Of a stretch of 64,000 nucleotides of DNA, positions 9,764 to 18,026 are shown in pieces. The notes below the pieces were generated by a model. That model searched no databases and was not told the origin of the DNA. It saw only the letters and a program-made list of their open reading frames with translations. Made by a program: the position numbers and the translations under genes. How positions within the stretch are numbered: position 1 is the stretch's first letter; every line of letters starts with the position of its first letter. Origin of the DNA: Flavobacteriales bacterium UBA1937 (lineage in GTDB: Bacteria > Bacteroidota > Bacteroidia > Flavobacteriales > Weeksellaceae); assembly GCA_002337005.1 (NCBI GenBank), contig DDFD01000018.1, positions 1-64,000 on the forward strand, read 5' to 3'.

Positions 9764-10240
9764 AAAACCATACAAAAGTAAAAGAGCTTCCAAAACCTGA
9801 TAAGACTTTTTATTAGTTTTATTAGGTTATAAACGTTTTTATTAAAGTTATTTTTTTTGAACGATGCTTCAAAAAAGTTTGTATCCAATTCAAAATAATA
9901 ATAAATTGCATAAAACAATTAATTATTACATAAATACACTCATTTTCAATAACATAATTTAACATCCTAACTTTAAAAAATATCTCCTAATTTTATATAT
10001 ATATTTGAGTTATTTAATAAGTACATCGTATTGGCAAAATGCAGGGTTGAAGTCATAACTGAACTAGCCACTATTTTTTGTTTCAAATTTTTTTTGTTTC
10101 AAATTTTTTATCTAATTTAGTCTCACGAAAAAGAATCGGTTTCGTTTAGTTGAATTTGAACTTTTAGTCCAATTTATCTATCATTTCGTCAATGCTTTTT
10201 CCGTTAAATGATATTAAACCTAACTTATTAAATAATTATT
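9764..10240. other. 477-base intergenic region with degenerate repeats
   Basis: No complete gene. A weak hairpin just after the S41 stop (AACCTGATAA ... TTATTAGGTT, one G-U pair) may terminate it. Positions 10074-10110 hold a 16-base unit (GTTTC, AAA and a T run) repeated twice in tandem. Around 10031-10073 there is a GC-richer island (GCAGGGTTGAAGTC ... AACTAGCCAC) unlike the flanks. On the minus strand a stop at 10164 closes a short open tail ending FNGKSIDEMIDKLD without an upstream start. The stretch could be the worn remains of a lost gene. Confidence 0.4.
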
Positions 10241-10585
10241 ATGAAAAAAAAATTTTTACCAGTAATCTTCTTTTCTACGTTAGCTTTTTCACAAATTCAG
10301 ACGCCTTATGATAATTTAAATTGTGGAGCAAATGATATTATCAAAGAAGTTTATATGGACGGCAATACCACAATATTAAAATGCACTGATACTAGTGGTA
10401 ATTTCCTTTTATTTCCAATACCTAATACAGCTTTAGGTGGAAGCAATGGCGGCGGTGGTAATCCTGTTGATACTGGTCTTTCAATAGATCCTGGACAAGA
10501 TTGGATCCCAACAACACATTGTATAAACACTTGGTTTAAGGTAGATGGAAAATGGAAGATTATCAATTATTGTGGTAATCCATAA
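10241..10585 (+). CDS. Small secreted hypothetical protein
   Basis: 114 residues. I do not recognise the family. It has a clear signal peptide (MKKKFLPVIFFSTLAFSQ), four cysteines in the mature part (LNCGAN, LKCTD, THCIN, NYCGN) that could form two disulfides, and a Gly/Asn-rich linker (GGSNGGGGN, about residues 67-75) between an N-terminal part and a tryptophan-rich C-terminal part. The ATG follows an A/T-rich leader as usual here. It stands alone after a long gene-poor stretch and is convergent with the TonB-dependent receptor. Probably periplasmic or exported. Confidence 0.6.
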   Translation: MKKKFLPVIFFSTLAFSQIQTPYDNLNCGANDIIKEVYMDGNTTILKCTDTSGNFLLFPIPNTALGGSNGGGGNPVDTGLSIDPGQDWIPTTHCINTWFKVDGKWKIINYCGNP

Positions 10586-10618
10586 AATAGTAATAACTCT
10601 TAGTTTTCAAAAAAACTC

Positions 10619-10648
10619 AACCTCCTTAGAAGCGATTTTAGAGAGGTT
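10619..10648. terminator. Probable shared terminator between convergent genes
   Basis: AACCTC (10619-10624) pairs with GAGGTT (10643-10648); U-rich flank TTTATTTTTG follows on the plus strand and A-rich sequence precedes it for the minus strand. It lies between the small secreted protein and the TonB receptor. The long loop makes it a moderate call. Confidence 0.4.
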
Positions 10649-10668
10649 TATTTTTGTTAAAATTAAAC

Positions 10669-13053
10669 CTAAAACTCAAAAATAAATCCAAAATAAGGAA
10701 GCGGCATACTTCTATCCGAAGTTCCTATATCTAGCAAATAATACTGTTCGTTTTGTGGCGCTGAAGGATTGGCTACAATACCATTATCATTAGCATCTCT
10801 CTGCAAATTCACCACCGGCAATGCGGAAGGATTTTTAGAACCATATATATTCACCACATCCATATAAGCTGTTAATTGCCATTTTTTAAAAATCCATTTT
10901 TTCTCTGCTCTTATATCTAACTGATGAGCCGTATTTCCTCTGAGCGAATTCAGTTGAGTGTAATTTTTTACAGGTCCATTTGCAACATTCCAAATATCAA
11001 CCAAAGCACTTCTGGTTAAATCATACGGCGTTTCTGGCAAACCAGACTGCATTCTAAATCGGGCACTAACATTCCAATTCTTTTTAAAATATTTACCTGC
11101 GGTAAGAGTAAAAATGTGTCTAGAATCCCAACTGGAAGCCGAAAACACATTATTAACATCCGAAAATTTAGAATATCCGAAAGTATAAGCAGCTATTCCG
11201 TAAAAATTATTAATAGTTCTTTTCTGCACCAAGAATTCAACGCCATAGGTTTTACCTTTTCCTCTAGAATCTACAGGTTCTGCTCCTACTACTCCGAAAT
11301 CTCCACCTAAATTAGCTAAAGAAATTTGATTTCTTAACGAAAATGGATAATTAGAATATCTTTTGTAATAAGCTTCTGCGGTAAATCTAAGATTATCTTT
11401 TCCGTTAAATTCTATTCCACCTACAATCTGTGAATTTCTTATATATTTCAATGTATTTTTATTGACCAAAGCATCATTTACCTGAAATCCTAGTGAAGTA
11501 TATGATGGGAGTTGATAGTAAATTCCGCTGTTCATATTCAATGCGAAAGCATCATTTAATTTCAATCTTAAAGAAAGCCTTGGCGAAAATTGGTATAAAG
11601 GATTGTTGGTCTTATTAGAATAATTGCTTGCGTCTATTCTAGCACCTAATGAAACTTGAAGTACCTCATCAAAATATTTTTTAGCAGATTGAATATATAA
11701 ACCATATTGCATAAAATTAATTTCAGATAAATATTGATCAAAATCAATGGCATTTTGATTCACTTGCTTTACTACAGATTGGTTATAATATCTAGCAAAA
11801 TTGATATTTGCACCTGTACTCAACTGATAGTCACCAAAACTTAAATTTCTATCAATTCTTATTTTATTTTCTGCTTCTTTAGAATCATAATCTGTAAGTA
11901 AATTGGCTGGCGTTTCTATATTTCTGTAATATTTAATCGCTTTATTATCTAGCATATTTCGACTGATGGTAAATAGCCAATTTCCGTTTTCTACCAAATG
12001 CCTATAACCAGCACCAAAGGTATAGTTCCACTGTGTATTTTTGGGTAATCTATCAATTAAAGTAAGATTATAAAGCGTTTTTTTGGCATCATTATTAAAT
12101 TTAAAATCGTCAATTGCTCCTAAACCTATGAAATACAATTCGTCTCCAGATTTATATTTTTTAGAAACTTTAAAATTGGCATCATAATAACTTGGCAAAA
12201 ATGGCAAACCAATTCCTTTGAAAAGCAACTGCAAATTAGATTTTCTCACACTAAAAAGTCCGCTCCAAGATTGGTCTTTGCTTAGTGGTCCATCTGCCAT
12301 CAATTGTAAATCATCTAAACCTATAATCGCTTTGTAGCCCATTTTATCTTTTCGGGCTTGTTTTAAATTAAATTCAAAAAGTGAAGACAAAACGCCATTT
12401 CTCTTAGCAGGAAATGCACCACTATAAAAATCTACATCTTTGATGAAATCTACGGTGATAATTCCGCGCGGACCACCACTTGCACCTTGTGTTTGAAAGT
12501 GATTAATTACAGGAACTTCTATTCCATCGATATAAAATTTGTTTTCGGCAGAGCTTCCTCCTCTTATAAACAAATCATTTCTGAAAGTTGCACTACTTCC
12601 TACTCCTGGAAAACTCAAAATAGCTTTAGAAACATCTCTATTAGAACCCGCATTTTTTTGCACTTCTTCCGCTGTAATATTCCTTAACGAAACTGGAGAT
12701 TCGGCAGTGGTTTTGTATAATTTTTTAGAAAGAGTAACTTCCTGAATTTGTTTGGCTGATTTATTTAATCCGATGGAAAACGTAAGATTTTGATTCGGAA
12801 CCACGCCAATATCATTCAGAAAACCAACATCATAACCTTCAGAAGAGATTTCTAAATTATAATTCCCCGACATTAAATTTGTCACTGAAACACTTCCGTT
12901 TCCTGTAAAAGTTTGCTCTATTTTTTGAACTTTAATGGTGGCTGCAATTGGCTTTTTAGAAAATTCATCAAAAACATTGATGGTTACTGAACCAACTTGA
13001 GCCATTGAGAACAAAGAAAAAAGAAGAAAGAGGAAAGATAATTTAAGTTTCAT
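10669..13053 (-). CDS. TonB-dependent outer-membrane receptor with CarboxypepD-like N-domain
   Basis: 794 residues from the ATG at 13053 (a TTG two codons upstream is also open). Signal peptide, then a carboxypeptidase-regulatory-like beta-sandwich (about 20-95, GSVTINVFDEFSKKPIAATI), a plug domain (about 110-230, with LFIRGGSSAENKFYIDGIEVP) and a 22-strand-type barrel ending in the aromatic FGFIFEF that the Bam machinery recognises. Such receptors import siderophores, metals or glycans with TonB energy. There is no SusD partner beside it and no neighbour that reveals a substrate, so the ligand is unknown. Confidence 0.88.
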   Translation of the reverse strand: MKLKLSFLFLLFSLFSMAQVGSVTINVFDEFSKKPIAATIKVQKIEQTFTGNGSVSVTNLMSGNYNLEISSEGYDVGFLNDIGVVPNQNLTFSIGLNKSAKQIQEVTLSKKLYKTTAESPVSLRNITAEEVQKNAGSNRDVSKAILSFPGVGSSATFRNDLFIRGGSSAENKFYIDGIEVPVINHFQTQGASGGPRGIITVDFIKDVDFYSGAFPAKRNGVLSSLFEFNLKQARKDKMGYKAIIGLDDLQLMADGPLSKDQSWSGLFSVRKSNLQLLFKGIGLPFLPSYYDANFKVSKKYKSGDELYFIGLGAIDDFKFNNDAKKTLYNLTLIDRLPKNTQWNYTFGAGYRHLVENGNWLFTISRNMLDNKAIKYYRNIETPANLLTDYDSKEAENKIRIDRNLSFGDYQLSTGANINFARYYNQSVVKQVNQNAIDFDQYLSEINFMQYGLYIQSAKKYFDEVLQVSLGARIDASNYSNKTNNPLYQFSPRLSLRLKLNDAFALNMNSGIYYQLPSYTSLGFQVNDALVNKNTLKYIRNSQIVGGIEFNGKDNLRFTAEAYYKRYSNYPFSLRNQISLANLGGDFGVVGAEPVDSRGKGKTYGVEFLVQKRTINNFYGIAAYTFGYSKFSDVNNVFSASSWDSRHIFTLTAGKYFKKNWNVSARFRMQSGLPETPYDLTRSALVDIWNVANGPVKNYTQLNSLRGNTAHQLDIRAEKKWIFKKWQLTAYMDVVNIYGSKNPSALPVVNLQRDANDNGIVANPSAPQNEQYYLLDIGTSDRSMPLPYFGFIFEF

Positions 13054-13069
13054 CGTCAATTTTTTTTTG

Positions 13070-13077
13070 CAAAAATA
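13070..13077 (-). promoter_or_regulatory. -7 promoter element of the TonB receptor
   Basis: Minus strand TATTTTTG, 16 bases before the ATG at 13053, fits TAnnTTTG. No Fur-like dyad was noticed in the short upstream region. Confidence 0.4.
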
Positions 13078-13130
13078 ATCTTTGAAAAGCAGAACACATA
13101 AATCTTTGATTTAATTTTTCTATTATAAAT

Positions 13131-13157
13131 AAAAAAACTTCTCGAATGAGAGAAGTT
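13131..13157 (-). terminator. Terminator of the toxin-antitoxin operon
   Basis: AACTTCTC (13136-13143), six-base loop, GAGAAGTT (13150-13157), then a U run on the minus strand from the A run at 13131-13137. It overlaps the toxin stop codon and repeats the stem of the terminator at 13896-13923. Confidence 0.75.
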
Positions 13158-13455
13158 ATTCTGTTAAATCTTTATAATTTTTTTCTGGATTTTGGAAATT
13201 TTGAATGATTCTATGTATAATTAAAGTTTCATTATTTAAACTATAAATTAATGTATTATGCTTAGTAATCAACAATTTATGATAATCTGTATCTTCATAT
13301 TTTTGAAAAACTACTTTTCTTGAGCATATCAAATCAGTTACAAAATCTAATCTATCAAAAAAATTTTCTAATACTTTGTCATTCCATTTCTTCAATAAAT
13401 ATTGCTCAATATTTACCAAATCTTCTTTTGATTCATCACTGAATTTTATTACCAT
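13156..13455 (-). CDS. RelE/ParE-type toxin
   Basis: 99 residues with the small RelE/ParE fold pattern: an N-terminal beta strand (MVIKFSDESKEDL), two helices (NIEQYLLKKWNDKVLENFF), then strands with Tyr/His/Lys (TDYHKLLITKHNTLIYSL) and a final strand (LIIHRIIQN). Family members are mRNA interferases or gyrase poisons. Which of the two this is cannot be told from sequence. It overlaps the 3' end of the antitoxin gene by 20 bases, with antitoxin first, the usual order of type II modules. Confidence 0.75.
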   Translation of the reverse strand: MVIKFSDESKEDLVNIEQYLLKKWNDKVLENFFDRLDFVTDLICSRKVVFQKYEDTDYHKLLITKHNTLIYSLNNETLIIHRIIQNFQNPEKNYKDLTE

Positions 13456-13780
13456 TTCTGTATGATTCTAAACGTTTCCTTGCCTCATTCATTACCTCTT
13501 TATAATCATGCACTCTACCATTTTTAATATCTTCTTCACTTCTTTTCAAAGATTCCAAAATTTCTTCTTTGGTTTCGTTGCGCCATTGTTTTGGCTCGAT
13601 GGTTTTAGAAATCACCAAAAGCTCTTCGGCTGTAAATTTTTTTTCTTTCAACTTTCTGAAAAATGTAGGTTTTTTAATCCCCGATTTTTCAATAATGTAA
13701 GACATTTTAAAAGGAGAATTTTTCAAAATTTCGTCTATATTATTTTGAATATCAATAAATTTTTCAATTTCTGCTATCAT
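13436..13780 (-). CDS. Antitoxin with HTH-like N-terminus
   Basis: 114 residues. The N-terminal part (about 20-65) looks like an XRE-type helix-turn-helix (MSYIIEKSGIKKPTFFRKL), and the C-terminal part is a charged amphipathic helix region (RSEEDIKNGRVHDYKEVMNEARKRL) of the kind that wraps the toxin. First gene of the toxin-antitoxin pair, overlapping it by 20 bases. An inverted repeat TGAGAC/GTCTCA lies between the promoter and this gene and may be its own operator. Pair identity is inferred from order, size and overlap. Confidence 0.72.
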   Translation of the reverse strand: MIAEIEKFIDIQNNIDEILKNSPFKMSYIIEKSGIKKPTFFRKLKEKKFTAEELLVISKTIEPKQWRNETKEEILESLKRSEEDIKNGRVHDYKEVMNEARKRLESYRNGNKIQ

Positions 13781-13805
13781 TTTTTTACTTTTTAATTATA
13801 AATAT

Positions 13806-13863
13806 TGAGACCATAAAAACACAAATAATAAGATTAATAGTCTCATTATTTAATACAAATATA
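13806..13863 (-). promoter_or_regulatory. Promoter and dyad operator of the toxin-antitoxin operon
   Basis: The minus-strand -7 element TATATTTG lies at 13856-13863. Downstream, TGAGAC (13806-13811) and GTCTCA (13840-13845) form an inverted repeat covering the expected transcript start and leader. That is where an autorepressing antitoxin would bind; the binding itself is inference. Confidence 0.4.
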
Positions 13864-13895
13864 ACTATTTTTTGATACAGTTATAAAAATAGCAC

Positions 13896-13923
13896 AAAAA
13901 AACTTCTCAAAATTTGAGAAGTT
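13896..13923 (-). terminator. Terminator of the START-like gene
   Basis: An 11-base stem (13901-13911 with 13913-13923, core AACTTCTC/GAGAAGTT) is followed on the minus strand by a U run from the A run at 13896-13902. It lies 4 bases after the stop of the START-like gene. Confidence 0.8.
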
Positions 13924-13927
13924 CAAT

Positions 13928-14353
13928 TTACTTTTCTGCCATTTCTTTCACTTTACCCAATGCTTTTGGGAAGGTTTCCGCAAAATACGGAATATAATCT
14001 TCGGGAACATTCATTTTAACAGCAAGTTCTATTTTTCCGTCCTTTTCTGCCAAATCGTATTGTTCTATTGCTTCTTCACCAAAAGTGCCAGGTTGTTTTT
14101 CACCATTTGTATATTCTCCTTGATGCAGAAAATACATTTTCTCAAAAGGAACTAATTTTTCTATAATGGCATACATTCCGCTTTCTTCTGGACCCAGAAA
14201 AAGAATTTCACTACCTTCTTTTAAATCGCCTTCATAATGAGAACCTTCATGAAAAACTGATGTCCAATTTCTGTAATTTTCGTCTTGCCAAAGTGCATCC
14301 CAAACCTTCTCTTTAGAAGCATTAATTTCAATGGTAAATTCTAATTTTTTCAT
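13928..14353 (-). CDS. SRPBCC (START-like/AHSA1) domain protein
   Basis: 141 residues covering one helix-grip domain: the opening FTIEINASKEKVWDALW and NYRNWTSVF are typical of AHSA1/SRPBCC proteins, and the long C-terminal helix (PYFAETFPKALGKVKEMAEK) is present. These proteins hold hydrophobic ligands in a deep cavity; the ligand here is unknown. Cytosolic, no signal peptide. It starts 4 bases after the CHENW/plug gene stop and so is probably co-transcribed with it. Confidence 0.78.
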   Translation of the reverse strand: MKKLEFTIEINASKEKVWDALWQDENYRNWTSVFHEGSHYEGDLKEGSEILFLGPEESGMYAIIEKLVPFEKMYFLHQGEYTNGEKQPGTFGEEAIEQYDLAEKDGKIELAVKMNVPEDYIPYFAETFPKALGKVKEMAEK

Positions 14354-14357
14354 AGTA

Positions 14358-14942
14358 CTATTTTGTGTTGATAAGGATTACGCCATTTTTAGCTTTTTCT
14401 CCAAAGATAGCAATTGCTTTCTTACCTTTTACCACTTCCATACTTTTTATGGTTTTTTGATTGATACTTTTGAATGTTTTAGCAGTAATTACTTTCCCAT
14501 CCAAAACATATAAAGGTTCATATTTTTCTATAGGTTGTGCTACCACTTTTCCTAAGATAAACTGCCTATTAATGGTATCTTTTTTGGGTTGAGCTATTGC
14601 TACTTCCCCTACAATTTTCTGTTGTTTAGAAGTAGGGGGTTCTGGTTTGCAAACCTGAGCGTTTATTTTGGTAATTCCAGCAGTAGTCATTACCAAACCA
14701 ACAGAAAACTTAGCTAATAATGAATTTAAAAAACTGAATTCTAAAGGTCTATTAATTTGACTTTCATTAAATCTTCCACAGATTTTTTGTTGAGAATTTT
14801 CAATTTCATCAAAAATTTCTTGGTCAGAACTATGGGTAAAATCTCTAACAGTTTTGGCACAAATTGCACAGAATTTACCTTTTTCCTGAGGTGTCATTGC
14901 GTTCCAATTTTCGTGACACGGTTTTGGTATTGTAATTTTCAT
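14358..14942 (-). CDS. CHENW-type protein with a plug-like C-terminal domain
   Basis: 194 residues from the ATG at 14942; two ATGs further upstream (14960, 14978) are open but the conserved part starts MKITIPKPCHENW. The N-terminal domain has Cys9, Cys25, Cys28 and Cys55 (KGKFCAICAKTVRDF, KICGRF), a possible metal or redox site known from many Bacteroidetes proteins. A single hydrophobic helix follows (about 75-95), then a short domain (about 144-194) that resembles the tail of the SusC/TonB plug (LYVLDGKVI, IKSMEVVKGKKA, GVILINTK). A free plug fused to a cytosolic Cys domain is unusual. Function unknown. Confidence 0.65.
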   Translation of the reverse strand: MKITIPKPCHENWNAMTPQEKGKFCAICAKTVRDFTHSSDQEIFDEIENSQQKICGRFNESQINRPLEFSFLNSLLAKFSVGLVMTTAGITKINAQVCKPEPPTSKQQKIVGEVAIAQPKKDTINRQFILGKVVAQPIEKYEPLYVLDGKVITAKTFKSINQKTIKSMEVVKGKKAIAIFGEKAKNGVILINTK

Positions 14943-15048
14943 ATTTAATCTTGTTTTCATTAAAGATGAAAATCTCATGAAAAAGGTTGGAAACTTCTAA
15001 AAAAACTTCCTTTATTTAGATGTGATTTTTCAATTTTTGTTTGGTAAA

Positions 15049-15654
15049 TCACCAATTTGGAATGACATATTTTATATGGCTGTTTTTGTCTTTTTTATAA
15101 ATTTCAAAATCAGATTTTTTAATTGAATTTGGATTGTAATATTTAGAAAATTTCGGACTTAAACTCGAATTTGGGTTCTCTCTATAAATCAAAAGGTTTC
15201 CTTCTTCGTTTATTTCTGAATATCTTAACTGACTAGATCCAGCGTTGATATCAGAATAAAATTCTAAATAAACAGACTGATTCTTTAATAAGTACAATCC
15301 AATTCCACCAGTGTTAATATCGTTCATATCTTCGGGAAATTCTTCAAGACGTCTTAAACTCCCTTGTTTAAACCTTCCATTGGAAAAAAAACGAATATAA
15401 TTATCTCTCATCATTTGTTTTTTGATTACTCCCAAAGAATCATAATAAATAAAATTGTCTTTACTTATATAGATGCAAGTAGTATCTATCACAGCATTAG
15501 AAGTTAATTTTTGAGTCAATTTTTGATATTCAAATCTGAAATTTTTGGGCGGACGAATATATCCTCTCTGATTGTACCAATAATGATTGCAAGAGGGAAT
15601 TGCGATAAGTAAAATTACTACAAAAATCAAAATTTGAATTCCGTTATTTTTCAT
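15049..15654 (-). CDS. Hypothetical lipoprotein
   Basis: 201 residues from the ATG at 15654; an ATG six codons upstream is also open. Lipoprotein signal with lipobox IPSC at about residue 22. The mature part is rich in Tyr, Asn and Ser and looks like a beta-rich globular domain; I do not recognise the family. It overlaps the preceding lipoprotein gene by 11 bases, so both are one transcription unit. Confidence 0.55.
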   Translation of the reverse strand: MKNNGIQILIFVVILLIAIPSCNHYWYNQRGYIRPPKNFRFEYQKLTQKLTSNAVIDTTCIYISKDNFIYYDSLGVIKKQMMRDNYIRFFSNGRFKQGSLRRLEEFPEDMNDINTGGIGLYLLKNQSVYLEFYSDINAGSSQLRYSEINEEGNLLIYRENPNSSLSPKFSKYYNPNSIKKSDFEIYKKDKNSHIKYVIPNW

Positions 15655-16009
15655 TTTGACCGGATTTAACATCTACTCCATTATTTTTAAGGATTGCCAT
15701 AATACCATACACCACCAAAATACCACCTCCCATTAATAAATAACTTTTTTTAAAATCATCATTTTTCCCTTCAACTTTTTCAATTTCATTGAGAGGTAAG
15801 AGTTTCGACTGACCTTGCTCATAAATTTCCAAATTCTCACCTCTATTGAAAATATATTTGGCTTTAACTTTTTTACCGTTTTTTAGATAAACCAAATAAG
15901 ACTGATAGGATGTTTTGGTATTATCAATGGTAGAAATTAATACATTTTGGTAAGAATAACAACCAGAAAACAGTACTAAAACCAGCAAATAACAAATCAT
16001 TTTTTTCAT
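15644..16009 (-). CDS. Hypothetical lipoprotein with C-terminal membrane segment
   Basis: 121 residues. Lipobox LFSGC at about residue 17. The middle part carries a short beta-rich pattern (YLVYLKNGKKVKAKYIFNRGENLEIYEQGQ broken by charged turns) reminiscent of small SH3-like or LSM-like envelope domains, then a hydrophobic helix (about 92-108, LLMGGGILVVYGIMAIL). Overlaps the next lipoprotein gene. Function unknown. Confidence 0.55.
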   Translation of the reverse strand: MKKMICYLLVLVLFSGCYSYQNVLISTIDNTKTSYQSYLVYLKNGKKVKAKYIFNRGENLEIYEQGQSKLLPLNEIEKVEGKNDDFKKSYLLMGGGILVVYGIMAILKNNGVDVKSGQNEK

Positions 16010-16088
16010 TGCTCAAAATTTATTAGCAAAACTAAATAGCTTAAAGCAAATAAAAATTGATTGAAATCAAGATTAGAATTTTTTGAAT

Positions 16089-16817
16089 TTAAATTCTCTT
16101 ATAAACCTCATCAAAAGGAACTCTGTAACGGTCTCCCCAAATTCCGTCGTTACCTTTTCTTTTTCCACAAGAAATAATCATATTAATCTCTGCACCGAAA
16201 GGTAAATTCAAAATATTTTTCACTCTTTTGCTGTCAAAACCTTCCATTGGGCAAGTATCATATTCTTCATTTGCCATCGCAATCATAAAGGTTTGCGCTG
16301 CTAAACCACAACTTTTGTGCGCTACTACTCTTGCATCATTTTCAGAAACTTGTAACATCATCGGCCTGAAAAAACTAACAGGAACTGCAATCAACTTTCT
16401 AAAAAATCCTAAAATCCCAAAAAATCTAGCGTACAAAAAAGGCATTATTTTTCCGTAATAGAGTTCGCGGTCTTTGATGCGTTTTTCCTGTCTTTCTGCA
16501 GGACTATTTTTTCTGATATTTTCTTTTTCAAAATTCAGAACAGCTTTCGAACGTTTTTTGTACAAATCTCGTCTCACCACAAAAACCACCAATTCTTGCG
16601 CTGTAGAAGCCGCTGTTTGATCGAAACATGCTACCGAAAGCTTTTTCAAAGTTTCAGGATGGGTAACGTGGTAGAATTCATACAATTGCATATTAGACGA
16701 ACTTGGCGCTAAAGTAGAGAGTTCTAAACATTTTTTTACAACTTGTGTATCTATTTTTTGAGCTTCATCGTAAACACGCACAGAACGACGAAATTCTAAA
16801 ACTTCTTGTAAATTCAT
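16089..16817 (-). CDS. Nitroreductase family protein
   Basis: 242 residues. The FMN-binding pattern of the nitroreductase family is visible: RRSVRVY at 9-15, the phosphate-contacting loop LAPSSSNMQ at about 36-44, and the C-terminal GKRKGNDGIWGDRYR. The expected reaction is NAD(P)H-dependent two-electron reduction of nitro compounds, quinones or enones in the cytosol. An insertion of about 50 residues (KKRSKAVLNFEKENIRKNSP to about residue 145) is larger than in the simplest members. No operon partner; substrate unknown. Confidence 0.82.
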   Translation of the reverse strand: MNLQEVLEFRRSVRVYDEAQKIDTQVVKKCLELSTLAPSSSNMQLYEFYHVTHPETLKKLSVACFDQTAASTAQELVVFVVRRDLYKKRSKAVLNFEKENIRKNSPAERQEKRIKDRELYYGKIMPFLYARFFGILGFFRKLIAVPVSFFRPMMLQVSENDARVVAHKSCGLAAQTFMIAMANEEYDTCPMEGFDSKRVKNILNLPFGAEINMIISCGKRKGNDGIWGDRYRVPFDEVYKRI

Positions 16818-16865
16818 AGGTTTATTTTTTCTAAAGACGAATGAATGGGAGTTTTACTTTAAAAT

Positions 16866-17939
16866 CTATTGAATTGTTATTGAATTTTTAAAAACCTCAA
16901 ATCTGATAAAATCATACGTCTCTTGCCAATTTTTATCTAAATTACTATCTTTTATATAAAAAATTCCATCTCCAAACGTAGTTTCCATTTTTGAATTGTT
17001 AATAATTTGAGATTCATTCGATATAAATACGATTTTATTGGTATTTTTTGTTGTAAAAGTTTTCAAACTATTTTTACCATTATCGTCTAAATAAAAAGTA
17101 TAGAAATAATAATCTTCATTACTTGATTTTTCATTTTTTTTCAACTGCAACACAAAACCTTTAATAGATTTTGAAATTGAATTTTCTAATTCTCCAGTGT
17201 TTTTAACAAAAAATAATTTTGAATATTTTGATACCATATCTTTTTTTAATAAAACTGAAACATCAGTAGAATTAAAACATTTAGAATTTGTTTTTATTCT
17301 GCTTCTATTTGATATTAGTAAATAATCATTTTCTCTTTTTAAATTATTTTGATTTACCAAAGTTTTATTTTCATTTAAAACACAATTTTGAATAATTTCT
17401 AAATCTTTGTTATCAATACTTTCATGAAATAATAGTTTATGATTATTTAACAAATCTCTAACTTTTTCATAATCAATTTTATCTGAAAAACTTAATAATA
17501 TTCGATTATAATCAAGTTGAGTAATATTGTAATTTTTAAAGGATAATTTTTTTAATTGTTTATCCAACATTTCACTTCCAAAAATATTTTGAATCAACTT
17601 CTTATGTTTTTCTAATAATTTCCCTTTTTTTACTAAATTAAAAAGTGAATCAAATTCTTTTTTTTCAGACATTGAAAAACTATTACTTTTTTCTGTTTCT
17701 AAATAGATATCTTTAATGGCTAAAGAATCTAAAATTTCAGCATAATTATAACTTACCTTTAATTTCGAAATTGAATCCGCTTTTTTTATTAAACTAAACT
17801 CTAATTTGTTATTTATTTTAAACTTCAAAAAATTAGCAAGAAAATACTTCTCATTAAATTTCAAATTCAAAGTAAATTTTTCTTGAGCATTAATGATATT
17901 TATTAAAACTAATAAGATTATGGTTACTGTTTTTTTCAT
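16866..17939 (-). CDS. Secreted protein resembling the SecD P1 periplasmic region
   Basis: 357 residues from the ATG at 17939 (a further 13 codons upstream are open but precede the signal peptide MKKTVTIILLVLINIINAQ). Two stretches recall SecD: NRILLSFSDKIDYEKVRDLL (about 140-160) is like the strand-turn-helix of the SecD P1 base, and YTFYLDDNGKNSLKTFTTKN followed by KIVFISNESQII is like the P1 head. There are no transmembrane helices beyond the signal, so it is not a translocase. The similarity is by eye and faint; no neighbour explains its job. Low-complexity Lys/Asn content is high. Confidence 0.45.
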   Translation of the reverse strand: MKKTVTIILLVLINIINAQEKFTLNLKFNEKYFLANFLKFKINNKLEFSLIKKADSISKLKVSYNYAEILDSLAIKDIYLETEKSNSFSMSEKKEFDSLFNLVKKGKLLEKHKKLIQNIFGSEMLDKQLKKLSFKNYNITQLDYNRILLSFSDKIDYEKVRDLLNNHKLLFHESIDNKDLEIIQNCVLNENKTLVNQNNLKRENDYLLISNRSRIKTNSKCFNSTDVSVLLKKDMVSKYSKLFFVKNTGELENSISKSIKGFVLQLKKNEKSSNEDYYFYTFYLDDNGKNSLKTFTTKNTNKIVFISNESQIINNSKMETTFGDGIFYIKDSNLDKNWQETYDFIRFEVFKNSITIQ

Positions 17940-18026
17940 TTTAATATATTTTGATTTTATAATATTTAAAATCCGCAATTTTATATATTTTTTATTAGAA
18001 TAAATTCTAAATCTAAAACATCGTTC

